Below, one piece after another: positions 22,262-33,100 of a DNA stretch of 64,000 nt. Below the pieces are notes generated by a model. It saw only the letters and a program-made list of their open reading frames with translations, was not told the origin of the DNA and ran no database searches. The stretch spans positions 175,924,923 through 175,988,922 of the forward strand of contig NC_050097.1 in the NCBI RefSeq assembly GCF_902167145.1. Direction: 5' to 3'. Position numbers and translations under genes: made by a program. Position 1 is the stretch's first letter. Each line of letters starts with the position of its first letter. This DNA comes from Zea mays. Lineage: Eukaryota; Streptophyta; Magnoliopsida; Poales; Poaceae.

Positions 22262-24379
22262 TCACTTCCCTTTTGGGATCCAAACCTTCTTGGTGCTTTT
22301 CATGGTTGAAATTATTTCCTTTGGCACCCAGATGCGTTTGGCCCCCTTTCCTTTGTTGCCTTGCTTGTCGGCCTTGATTGCTATCACCTTTCCATTCTTT
22401 TTCTTCTTGATCAAATATGGTGTAGCATCCTTTTTGTTCACCTTTTTGATGTAGGTGCTGGAGATTTTGCTTGATGGCTTTTGCTTGAGCTTTTGCCTTT
22501 GATTATCCCTGGTCATCACCTTGCATTGGAAAGACTTGTGGCCTTCCATGTGGCATAGCCTACAAATCACAGTTTCTCCCTCTACAGGCTTGTTCACTCC
22601 CGAAGTGGTGTTATCCTGTGGAGGTCGGATTTGTTTGGCTTTGCCTTTCTTGTCATACAAAGCCTTTCCAAGGCGAGCCACTTCTTGCTTTAATTGTTCA
22701 TTTTCCTTTGCAACCTCATCCGAACATTTCTCTATAACAATATTCTCAACAACGACTTGGTTGCAGGAGTTAGAATCATCAATTAAATCAAAGCAGGAAG
22801 TAGAAGCATCTTTCTTAATTATTTCAGGTATTTCAACTAAAGATGCCGCTGGGGTGCTACCAATGTTTTCTAGCTTAGTAGTTAGCTCATTATTGTGTAT
22901 GCTAAGAATTTCCATTTTCTCTAGCAAATTTTCAATAGCTTCTTGGGAGCTAGCTAACTTAGCCTTAAGTTTTTCATTCTTTTTAATAAGGCTATCATCG
23001 GTAGCAGTGGATGGAGCACTAGATTCTAATAGCTCAATTTTAGTTGACAGCTCACTATTTAAGTTTGCAAAAGTTTCAAATTTTTCTAGCAAACCTTTAT
23101 AATCATTTTGGGAGCTAATCAACTTATTTTTCAAAGTTTTAAGTTGAGCTTTTTGCTTAGTGCAAACATCTTGGAAAAATTCTACGGCTTCCGCAAGCTC
23201 ATCTATAGAGGGCTTTCCCTCACCTTCATCATCACTACTACTTTCATCACTAGAGGATGGAATGCTTTTGTTACCTCTTGCCATAAGGCATTTGTGTGAT
23301 GATCGTGATGAGCGTGATGAGGATCGGTGGCTACGCGTCCTTGGAGGTTCATCTTCACTTGAAGAATCATTCCAAGTTCTAACACTTGTTAGCGCCTTGC
23401 CTTTGCTCCTCTCCTTTTTGGGTTTGACCATATTTGGACAGTTGTCCCTGAAGTGGCCCTTCTCCCCACATGCGAAGCATCCTCTCTTCCTTTGCTTTTT
23501 CCTGTCAATGTTAAAGAGAAGATCCTCGACCTGCAGGGGCACACCCATTAGATTAATCTTGCAGATCATCATCATTACCTTTCCGACGCGTCGGATTGTT
23601 TCTTCGTCCTCGGAGGATGATGTGCATGGCTGATTATCTTCATCATCATCACTTTCTTCTTCTTCCTCTTCTTCGCTTGAGGAACTTGGAGTGGGAGCCT
23701 TCTTTTTGCCCTTCCTTTTATCACATGCAAAAGCATATGGTCTTGAGGATGTTGGCTCCTCTCCCTGACTCATTTTTCGCGACATCTCAAAAGCCGCGAT
23801 TTTCCCAATCACAATGGTCGGGGTCATGTTGCTCAAGTCCTCCATGTTGTGAAGGATGGTGATGATGCTCCCATATCTTTGTTGTGGTAGCAGAGAGATA
23901 ATCTTCCTCACAATGTCCGCATCACCTAGCTTATTAATGCCAATCGAATTGAGCTCATTGATAATTAGATTCAAACGAGAATACATGTCTCTAACAAGCT
24001 CATCATCTTTCATAGCAAAAGAATTATACTCATTTAAGACAAGGCAATGTTTTTGCTCACGGACATTGGATGTGCCGTCATGGAGCTCATGCAATTTTAG
24101 CCAAATCTCATTAGCAGTTTTTAAGGTAAATACTTGATTAAAAATATCCATGCTAAGAGATTCATACAAGCAATTTTTGGCTCTAGCATTTAAATGAATT
24201 TCTTTTTCCTCACTCGTGGTGGGTTTCTCGGGATTCTTGAGGGGTTTCATCCCGTCACAAGTGACTCTCCAAACACCTAGATCAACAGCCTCTAGGTAAC
24301 AAGACATTCTAGCACTATAATATGGGAAGTTAGTGCCGTCGAAGTGTGGTGGCCTATGGGTATCCATCCCTTCCTCCAA
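22262..24379 (-). CDS. gag: Sirevirus-type Gag, unit B (705 aa)
   Basis: Second intact copy with the same domain order as unit A: copia-type Gag N-terminus, CCHC near residue 300, acidic/Ser-rich region, coiled coil, second CCHC near 605, Lys-rich tail. Seen differences from A include Cys for Arg near residue 41, two changes near residue 270 (RMIY becomes MMIC) and Ile for Val in the NIV(V/I)EKC stretch. Both copies being open implies recent duplication. Confidence 0.92.
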   Translation of the reverse strand: MEEGMDTHRPPHFDGTNFPYYSARMSCYLEAVDLGVWRVTCDGMKPLKNPEKPTTSEEKEIHLNARAKNCLYESLSMDIFNQVFTLKTANEIWLKLHELHDGTSNVREQKHCLVLNEYNSFAMKDDELVRDMYSRLNLIINELNSIGINKLGDADIVRKIISLLPQQRYGSIITILHNMEDLSNMTPTIVIGKIAAFEMSRKMSQGEEPTSSRPYAFACDKRKGKKKAPTPSSSSEEEEEEESDDDEDNQPCTSSSEDEETIRRVGKVMMMICKINLMGVPLQVEDLLFNIDRKKQRKRGCFACGEKGHFRDNCPNMVKPKKERSKGKALTSVRTWNDSSSEDEPPRTRSHRSSSRSSRSSHKCLMARGNKSIPSSSDESSSDDEGEGKPSIDELAEAVEFFQDVCTKQKAQLKTLKNKLISSQNDYKGLLEKFETFANLNSELSTKIELLESSAPSTATDDSLIKKNEKLKAKLASSQEAIENLLEKMEILSIHNNELTTKLENIGSTPAASLVEIPEIIKKDASTSCFDLIDDSNSCNQVVVENIVIEKCSDEVAKENEQLKQEVARLGKALYDKKGKAKQIRPPQDNTTSGVNKPVEGETVICRLCHMEGHKSFQCKVMTRDNQRQKLKQKPSSKISSTYIKKVNKKDATPYLIKKKKNGKVIAIKADKQGNKGKGAKRIWVPKEIISTMKSTKKVWIPKGK

Positions 24380-24434
24380 AAAGCGTCGGCTCTTTTAGCG
24401 GTGAAGCTAAAGCGTTTCAAATGAGCCAAACCGG

Positions 24435-24446
24435 GCTCTGATACCA
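24435..24446 (-). promoter_or_regulatory. Primer-binding site of unit B
   Basis: Minus strand TGGTATCAGAGC, two bases from LTR3, identical to that of unit A. Confidence 0.92.
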
Positions 24447-24448
24447 CT

Positions 24449-26121
24449 TGTAGGAAACGGGTGACGCCTAAGGGGGGGTGAATTAGGACTTCTAAAACTT
24501 TAACTAAACTAGGCCACAATTAAATCCCTAGAGCAAAACCTATGCAAATAATCAAACTAGAAAGTGCAAACTAGGTTTTGCCTAAGTGTTGCTATCTCTA
24601 CCGCAATGGCTAAGTTTCAATCTACACTAAATAAGTATGTATACAAGATTGAAACTTAAATGCTTAATATAAATGCGGAAACTTAAAGAGAAAAGTAGAG
24701 AAGCAAACTCTCGTGGATGACGCTGGTATTTTTACCGAGGTATCCGGAACCACGCAAGGTCCCGACTAATCCTCGTTGGTGCCCCTACGCAAAGGGAAGC
24801 CCACGCGAGGGCCAAGCACCTCGGTCGAGTAACTCCGTAGAGAGCCACGGGCCTTCTCCACGCGCAAGTGGTGCTCCGCTTCCGGCTCCTCTCGGACGCT
24901 CCTCGCCGTCTCCACTATCGAGCTTCCGGCCGAAACGCCGAGGGCCTCGTTCCCTCCGGTACACGGTGGCGACCGTGACACAAACACGGTTGTCACGGTC
25001 TCGCAAGACTCTCGCCCCACTCGATACAATTTCAACGGCCTGCGCAAGAGCCGAGGGGTTGTGTGGTTTGTCTAAACTCACTCAACTAACTAGGATTCAC
25101 CTAGAGCAAGCGCTAATGCGGTCTAACTAACCTAAGCACTTCGCAAAGCACCTACGCTAATCACCGAGTGATTCTATTAAGCACTTGGGTGTTTGAGCAC
25201 TTGGAAATGTCTACAATATGCCTTGGTATGTTGCTTGGGCTCCCACACCTTCAAATGGTTGATTGGATGAAGTATATATAGGCCCCAACTCAACTAGCCG
25301 TTGGAAAGCAGACTGTTGTAAGGGTGGCACACCGGACAGTCCTGTCAGCCAACGGTGCGCCAACTGTGTGCCAACAATGCGCCAACGGTGAGCCAACGGT
25401 GCGCCAACAGTGTGTCAACGCTGTGCAGCCAACGACTAGTTCTGACACACCGGACAGTCCTGTCAGCCAACGGTGCGCCAACTGTGTGCCAACAGTGCGC
25501 CAACGGTGCGCCAACGGTGAGCCAACGGTGCGCCAACAGTGCGCCAACGCTGTGCAGCCAACGGCTAGTTCTGACACACCGGACAGTCCGGTGCACCAAC
25601 TGTGTGCCAACGGTGAGCCAACTGTGTGCCACCGGTGAGCCAACTGTGTGCCACCGGTGTGCAGCCAACGGCTAGTTCTGAGCTAGCCGTTAGGTGCACC
25701 GGACAGTGAATAGTGACTGTCCGGTGCACACCGGACAGTCCGGTGCCTTCTCTCAGAAAACTCTGTTGGCTGTCCTGTGCGCCAATTGTGTGCCACCGGT
25801 GAGCCAACTGTGTGCCACCGGTGCGCCAACTGTGCGCCACCGGTGAGCCAACTGTGTGCCACCGGTGCGCCAGCTGACAGCCCATCTTCTAGGTCTTCTG
25901 TATTTTATTCTTGGGCTCCTTTGGTATTGAGTCTTGGACTTCTAAGCTCTTTTTATGTCTTCATTTGAGGTGTTGCATCCTCAGTGTCTTAGTCCAATCC
26001 TCTTCGCATCCTGTGAACTATAAACATAAACACTAGCAAACACATTAGTTCACAGATTGTGTTAATCATCAAACACCAAAACTCATTTAGCCAAATGGCC
26101 CGGGGTCCATTTTTCCTTACA
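24449..26121 (-). repeat. LTR3 (5' LTR of the array)
   Basis: 1673 bp. It is longer than LTR1 and LTR2 because an about 44-bp block of the GCCACCGGTG/GCCAACTGTG repeat is duplicated near 25820-25865. It ends CTTACA at 26121, followed by AGCTG. Its TATA box is at about 25272-25281 (minus); it would drive transcription leftward through unit B. Confidence 0.95.
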
Positions 26122-26126
26122 AGCTG

Positions 26127-28355
26127 CCAGCGCCACGGACGACGACCGCCCTTCCCTCCGATCACTGAGTGAAGGAGCGGGCCGCCGCCCACGCAGGGGC
26201 CGACCCCAACTCGGCACACTCCCCTCCCCAGCCTTGGTGATGAAAATCCTTGAGGCTGAGGGAGGGGCAGAGGCCGCAGCCCGGCTCGCTTTCCCCCACC
26301 ATCAAGCTGGAGGTCACCATCTTGGGTGACCGCCGGTGGAGGGGTGCAGCCGGGCTGCATGATGAAAATCCTTGAAGCCGAACGATGGCTGAAAGGTACC
26401 AACTCCCACGGAGTTGCGTTCCCCCAACGATGAGGCGAAAAGACGGCGGGTATCCCCCATCCGGGGGCTTGGAAGGTGGAGAGACGCGATACATAAGGGA
26501 GCGAGAAGACATGGTCGCCTTCCGAAAGGGGTCGCCCTCCTTTTAAAGGCAACTCTCCCTACTCGCGCCCCCAGCCGTCACGGGCTGAGTCTTCTCCAAC
26601 ACGCTCCAAGGCCTTCCCCAGTGGCACGGGGGCTGGGTCCCGCATGTCATGCAAACCGGCTCGGAGCAGAAGAAGCCAAACCGCCGCGCGTGGTGCACAC
26701 AACCGCCCAGCGGTTACAAGTGACCCTCCACTTTTGCCCAGACCAACGGGCGAAAGAGGCGGGCAGCCATGCAGGCGGCATGCAACCGCGCCAAGTGGAC
26801 GTGCTTCTCCGACTCCCAACGCGCCCAGCCTGGAGGCCCAGGCCCACGCGTCACGCAACCGGCGCGCCGAATGCTGCATGCAAGCAACTGCACCACCACT
26901 TGCGCCACCACCGTGCCTCCTGGATTGCGGAACCAATACCGCGACTCGAGGCGACCCAGCGCACGACCCAGCAGCGCCAGCCTGGCGCGGCGGTCAATGC
27001 GGCCGAAAGTGGGACGGCAGTAATGACGGTGGCAGGCGGGCGGGAGCAGCGGTCACGTCGTCAGCCAAGCTCACGTCCCATCTGGGGCCAGCAAGAGAAC
27101 CCCCTCTCACGGCGTGAAGACAACGCGCCCGTGATTCTTTCCTCGAACGGCTCGCGCACGCGCAACGGCCGCCCCGCCAACCGCTCGCCCCGTCGCATTA
27201 ACTCCGCGGCAGGACAGGCGGCGCTTCTGGCAGGAGAAGCGGGCGACGCTTCGCCTTCGCCGTAATAACCGCGCCAAAAAGGTAAGCCACGTCGTTCGAT
27301 TTCGTATCCTTTTCCTTTTTTTCCTCTTTCTCTATCTCTTGCAACAGGGACAGGGAAAGGGGGATACCCCGAAAAGGATCCTTCCCCGTGAAGGAACCAG
27401 GCTCTGAGCCTCCTTACTGATCAGAGGTTCGAAGGCTGGCCCCCCGAAGGGTTTCAACAGCTGCCTCAGATCGCGTGGGCCCTACACCCACTACTGGTCA
27501 GAGGTTCGAAGGCCGGCCCCCCGAAGGGTTCCACGACCGCCTCAGGCTACTCGGGCTCCGCGCCCATTACTGATCAGGGGTTCGAAGGCTGGCCCCCGAA
27601 GGGTTCACAGCCGCCTCAGACGCCGAGCGAGGGATGACCAGGGGTACGTTCGATACATAACCAAGGCTCGGGCTGCGCTCCCGAGGTACCCTAGGACATT
27701 TCCGAGACCAGCGGGAGCGATCTTGTAACGGAATCCCATCGGAGGGAGGCATCGAGCCCTCGGACCCCATCGCCAGGGGACCGGGTCCGGCAGATCACCC
27801 GCAGGTACTTTTGGGCGTGCCTTTGGGCCCCTAGCCGACCCCTAACGAACGGGGCACGGACATCCACTCGGATTACCCGCTTGCAGCTCACCGGAGACAC
27901 CATGTTCGGCGCCCATCGAGGGTAACATGGCGCTTTCCCCCCCCCTCCTCCTTGCGGAAAGGCGACGCAGGGGCGTATATAAAAAAGCTGAGTCTGTCCC
28001 TGATCGCCCTCTCGCCCTGTGTGGAGGCTCGGGGGCTGCTCTCGCAAACCCGGCTCCGGCCGAACCGTTGACAGCGTCAACATACCAGCCCGAGAACTTG
28101 GGCCCCGACCGTACACCCGGGCTACGGCCAGTTCGCATCAGGGAACAACCAGACCAGCCGAAGCGTTGCGCAAGGCATTAAGACCTCGGAGGAGTGAAAC
28201 CACTCCTCCGAGTCCTCGGGGGCTACACCCGGCGGGTGCGCTCGCGCGCACCCACCGGAACAAAATGCAACCGAGAAAGGCTGGTCCCCTTGCAAAAAAG
28301 TGCGACAAAAGCCTCCAAGCGAGTGATAACACTCCCTTCGAGGCTCGGGGGCTAC
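26127..28355 (+). other. Huck-like 3' non-coding region, right part
   Basis: GC-rich DNA continuing 3017-4719 after the nested insertion. Open frames (for example 26414-27265 plus, 26936-26559 minus) are Arg/Pro/Ala-rich, lack known motifs and overlap on several frames, as expected from base composition. It contains 77-bp tandem repeats (separate entry), a TATATAAAA stretch at about 27975-27983, and GGCTCGGGGGCTAC just before the LTR, the likely polypurine tract (28342-28355). Confidence 0.7.
27414..27620 (+). repeat. Three 76-77-bp tandem repeats
   Basis: Units start at 27414, 27491 and 27567 with TTACTGATCAG-like sequence and contain GAGGTTCGAAGG and CCCCGAAGGGTT. They are imperfect, with no similarity to coding sequence. 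Confidence 0.85.
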
Positions 28356-30141
28356 TGTCGGGGACCATAATTAGGGGTACCCTCAAGACTCCTAATTCTC
28401 AGCTGGTAACCCCCATCAGCATAAAGCTGCAAAGGCCTGATGGGTGCGATTAAGTCAGGGATCAGTCCATTCGAGCGACTTGATCATGCCTCGCCCGAGC
28501 CTAGCCTCGGACAAGGGCAGTCGACCCCGGAGGATTTCCGTCTCGCCCGAGGCCCCCCTCCAACGGCGGACACATCTCCGGCTCGCCCGAGGCCCTGCCT
28601 TCGCTAAGAAGCAACCCTGACTGAATCGCCGCACCGACCGACCGAATAGCAGGAGCATTTAACGCAAAGGTGGCCTGACACCTTTATCCTGACATGCGCC
28701 CCCGGCAGAGCCGAAGTGACTGTCGTCACTTCGCCGCTCCACTAACCGGCCTGACAAAAGGACAGCGCCGCCTGCGCCACTCCGACTGCAGTGCCACTTG
28801 ACAGAGTGAAACTGACATGCAGTCAGGCCCTGCCAAAGGCACCATAGGAAGCTCCGCTCCGCCCGACCCAGGGCTCGGACTCGGGCTAAGTCCCGGAAGA
28901 CGGCGAACTCCGCTCCGCCCGACCCAGGGCTCGGACTCGGGCTAAGTCCCGGAAGACGGCGAACTCCGCTCCGCCCGACCCCAGGGCTCGGACTCGGGCT
29001 AAGTCCCGGAAGACGGCGAATTCCGCTCCGCCCGACCCAGGGCTCGGACTCGGGCTAAGTCCCGGAAGACGGCGAACTCCATTCCGCCCGACCCAGGGCT
29101 CGGACTCGGGCTAAGTCCCGGAAGACGGTGAACTCCGCTCCGCCCGACCCAGGGCTCGGACTCGGGCTAAGTCCCGGAAGACGGCGAACTCCGCTCCGCC
29201 CGACCCAGGGCTCGGACTCGGGCTAAGTCCCGGAAGACGACGAACTCCGCTCCGCTCGACCCCAGGGCTCGGACTCGGGCTCAGCCCCAGAAGACGACGA
29301 ACTCCGCTTCGCCCGACCCCAGGGCTCGGACTCCGCCCTGGCCTCTGCCGAACGACCTCCGCCTCGCCCGACCCAGGGGCTCGGACTCGGGCTCGGCCAC
29401 GGAAGACAGACTCGACCTCGGCTTCGGAGGAGCCTCCACGTCGCCCAACCTAGGGCGCAAGCCAGCCACGTCAACAGGAAGCGCCATCATCACCCTACCC
29501 CGAGCTGACTCGGGCCGCAGAGAACAAGACCGGTGTCCCATCTGGCTAGCTCCGCCAGATAGGCAATGATGGCGCCCCGCAAGCTCTGTGACGACGGCGG
29601 CTCTCAGCTCCCTTACGGAAGCAGGAGGACGTCAGCAAGGACTCATCCGCTCCGACAGCTGTCCCTCCGCTAGGCTCCGTCGCTCCTCCGACGGCCACGA
29701 CATCACACCAGCTGGGTGCCAAGATCTCTCCGGCCGCCACATCGGCATGTACTTAGGGCGCTAGCTCTCCCCCGCTAGACACGTAGCACTCTGCTACACC
29801 CCCATTGTACACCTGGATCCTCTCCTTATGCCTATAAAAGGAAGGACCAGGGCCCTCTTAGAGAGGGTTGGCCACGCGGGGACGAGGACGGGACAGGCGC
29901 TCTCTTGGGGCCGCTCGCTTCCCTCTCCCGCGTGGACGCTTGTAACCCCCTACTGCAAGCGCACCCGACCTGGGCGCGGGACGAACACAAAGGCCGCGGG
30001 ATTTCCACCTCTCTCACGCCCATCTCCGGCCACCTCACTTCCCCCCTTCGCGCTCGCCCACGCGCTCGACCCATCTGGGCTGGGGCACGCGGCGACATTC
30101 ACTCGTCGGCTTAGGGACCCCCCGATCTCGAAACGCCGACA
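28356..30141 (+). repeat. 3' LTR of the Huck-like element
   Basis: 1786 bp, TGTCGGGG...CGCCGACA. A TATA box (TATAAAAG) lies at 29833-29840. The first half holds about eight 56-57-bp tandem units. It ends inside the Tekay-like integrase/C-terminal coding region. Confidence 0.92.
28850..29305 (+). repeat. 56-57-bp tandem repeats inside the Huck-like LTR
   Basis: About eight units with core CTCCGCTCCGCCCGACCC and GGAAGACGGCGAA. Units from about 29221 onward are diverged (GACGACGAA), and degenerate copies continue to about 29410. Copy number would explain LTR length variants. Confidence 0.92.
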
Positions 30142-33100
30142 GGTAGCACTTCAGTGGGTAGGCGGGCACATTTCCGCAGCTGAGATACATGGAACACATT
30201 GTGAACTGCTGACATGTGAGGTGGCAATTCCAATTGATAGGCTATGGGTCCACAAGCTTCCTTGATCTCGTAGGGTCCAATGTAGCGAGGAGCTAACTTG
30301 CCCTTAATCCCGAATCTCTGGACACCCTTGGTGGGTGATACCTTAAGATAAACATGATCTCCCACTTCAAACTGTAGAGGCTTCCGCCTCTTGTCATGAT
30401 AGCTCTTTTGTCTGGTCTGAGCAGCTTCTAAGTTCTTCTTGATGATTCTGACCTTTGCCTCTGCTTCAAGTACCAAATCTGGCCCAAAAATTTCCCTTTC
30501 TCCTGCTTGAGACCAATTCAGCAGGGTTCTGCATCTTCTCCCATATAAAGCTTCAAAAGGTGCCATCTTTAGACTGGACTGATAGCTGTTATTATAGGAA
30601 AACTCAGCCAAGGAAAGACACTTGTCCCAATCTTTTCCGTAGTGTAGTACACATGCCCTTAGCATATCTTCCAAAATCTGGTTTACCCTTTCTGTCTGGC
30701 CATCGGTTTGGGGATGGTATGCTGAGCTTCGTATGACATGGGTCCCAAGTGATTCCTGCAATTGTTCCCAAAATCGCGCCACAAATGGTGCTCCTCTATC
30801 TGAGACTATAGTCCTTGGTATCCCATGCAAACGAACTACCTGGTCGATGTAGATCTCTGCATACTTCTCTGTCCTGTGGGTGGTGTGTACTGGCAAGAAG
30901 TGAGCGGTCTTGGTCAACCTGTCCACAATAACCCAAATGGAATCATGGTGCCTGGAGGTATTGGGCAATCCTACGATAAAGTCCATGCAAATGTCCTCCC
31001 ATTTCCAAGATGGTATGGGAAGGGGTTGCAAAGGGTCTGCTGCCTTCAAATGACTAGCTTTGATCCTCTGGCAGGTGTCACACTCGGATATGTACTTGGC
31101 AATTTCCCTCTTCATTCTGGTCCACCAATATAAAGATCTGAGATCATGATACATTTTGTTGCTACCCGGGTGCATGGAGAATTTGGAAAGGTGAGCTTCA
31201 TCCAATATCTTCTTTCTGAGCTCAGGGTCCTTGGGAACAACCAATCGATCTCCAAACCATAGAATTCCCTTGATGTCCTGTCGGAAGCACTTGTATTTCT
31301 CTGCCTTTTGCTTGATCATTTCTTTGATAACCTCAACACCCTTATCCTCAATCTGTGCCCTGACTATTTGCTCTTGCAATGTGGGCTCTACCGAGATATA
31401 ACTTAAGGCACCTGAAGAAACAACTTCCAGGTTCAACTTGCACAACTCATCACACAGGGTGGTAACTCTTGCATCCATGTTCATACAATTGCACTGGGCC
31501 TTTCTGCTCAAGGCATCTGCCACAACATTGGCTTTACCAGGATGGTAATGCACCTCTAAATCATAATCCTTGATCAACTCCAACCATCTCCTCTGCCTCA
31601 TGTTCAGATCTGCCTGAGTAAAGATGTATTTGAGACTCTTGTGATCGGTGTAGATGTTATAGTGAGCTCCCATCAAGTAGTGTCTCCATATCTTAAGAGC
31701 ATGAACCACAGCTACCAATTCCAGATCATGTGTAGGGTAGTTCTGCTCATGGGGTCTGAGTGCTCAGGAAGCATAAGCAATGACTCCGTTATCTTGCATC
31801 AAGACACAACCCAATCCCGTACCAGATGCATCACAATAAACTTCAAATGGCTTGGTGTTGTCAGGTTGAGCCAGCACTGGGGCTGTTGTCAAATGCTACC
31901 TCAAAGTGTGAAAGGCATCTTCGCACTTTTGGCTCCAATCATACTTGACTCCCTTCTTCAACAGTTCAGTCATTGGTTTGGCAATTCTGGAGAAATCCGG
32001 AATAAATCGTCGATAATACCCTGCCAAACCCAGAAAACTTCAAATTTGCTTCACTGTAGTCGAGGGTTTCCAATCCATTACCTCTTGCACCTTCTCAGGA
32101 TCAACTGATATCCCATCCTGAGAAATTGTGTGACCCAAGAATTTAATCTCCTTCAGCGAGAATTCACATTTAGACAACTTAGCATAAAGACGATGATCGC
32201 GCAGTCGCTGAAGCACGATGTGCAGGTGCTCAGCGTGCTCGTCTTCATTCTTGGAATAGACCAGAATATCATCAATGAAAACGACCATGAACTTATCCAA
32301 CTCTGGCATGAATACTGAGCTCATTAGGTACATAAAATAAGCCGGGGCATTGGTCAGCCCAAAAGACATCACCAAAAACTCATACAGCCCATATCTGGTT
32401 GAGAAGGCCGTCTTGGGAATATCACTGGTTCGAATCTTGATCTGATGGTAACCTGAGCGAAGATCTATCTTGGAGAACACCTTGGCTCCTACCAACTGAT
32501 CAAACAGAACATCAATGCGGGGCAGTGGGTATTTGTTCTTGATAGTCACCACATTGAGAGGGCGGTAGTCAACACACATCCTCAAACTCTCATCCTTTTT
32601 CTTTACGAACAAGGCAGGACATCCCCAAGGCGAAGTACTTGGGCGAATAAACCCCTTGTCCAACAACTCTTGCAATTGCTTTTTCAGTTCTGCCAATTCC
32701 GTGGGAGGCATCCTATAGGGTCTCTTGGAGATAGGAGCAGTCCCGGGTTGCAATTCGATTGCGAACTCAATGTCTCGGTCAGGTGGCATCCCTGGCAATT
32801 CATCTGGGAAAACATCTGGGTAGTCACAGACCACTGGGATCTTTTCCACTGGGGATTCTATCATAACGAAGGCACAGGAACGGGTACAACCCTGGTCGGG
32901 TAGATATAAGGTGATCTCGCCATCCAAAGGGGAGTGGATTTCTGTGGCTCTGGCTGCAACATCAATCACCGCGTGGTGTCGTGATAACCAATCAGTCCCT
33001 AAGATGATATCCACACTATCCAATCCCATTATCAAGAGAGTGGTTTTGAAAATGAAACTACCCAGCTTAATTGGTATGTGTCTATTGATCTGATAGGTGG

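Larger units (their letters stand above)
4720..26121 (-). mobile_element. Three-LTR, gag-only Sirevirus-type Ty1/copia array (LTR-gag-LTR-gag-LTR)
   Basis: Three near-identical LTRs (4720-6350, 19302-20931, 24449-26121) flank two internal regions. AGCTG directly repeated at 4715-4719 and 26122-26126 shows that the whole array behaves as one insertion in the Huck-like host. Removing the nested cinful-like element and one copy of its target duplication leaves an internal A of 3517 bp, exactly the length of internal B (20932-24448). Each internal region has a polypurine tract, a 1.3-kb non-coding stretch, a 705-codon gag and a PBS complementary to initiator tRNA-Met. There is no protease, integrase, RT or RNase H, so the element is non-autonomous. 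The LTR palindromes, repeated polypurine tracts and gag type fit the Opie/Ji (Sirevirus) group. Confidence 0.9.
1..30141 (+). mobile_element. Huck-like Ty3/gypsy (Tat lineage) retrotransposon, 5' part outside window
   Basis: The window opens inside pol and runs through integrase, a long non-coding 3' region and a complete 3' LTR that ends at 30141. The LTR starts TGTCGGGGACCATAATTAGG and is very rich in CTCGGCC and GCCCGAGG words, which I associate with the maize Huck family (from memory). The element is split at 4719/26122 by a 21.4-kb nested insertion; AGCTG is repeated at 4715-4719 and 26122-26126. It is itself inserted in the pol of a minus-strand Tekay-like element at 30141/30142. The 5' LTR, PBS, gag and protease would lie left of the window, so its own target duplication cannot be checked. 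Confidence 0.85.

Noticed and set aside
26414..27265. 283-codon plus-strand frame in the Huck-like 3' region
   Set aside because: Arg/Pro/Ala-rich, overlaps several other open frames in GC-rich DNA, no motif; best explained by composition.
27842..28453. Overlapping open frames on both strands before the Huck-like LTR
   Set aside because: Same reason: GC-rich sequence gives long chance frames; no domain and no conserved start.
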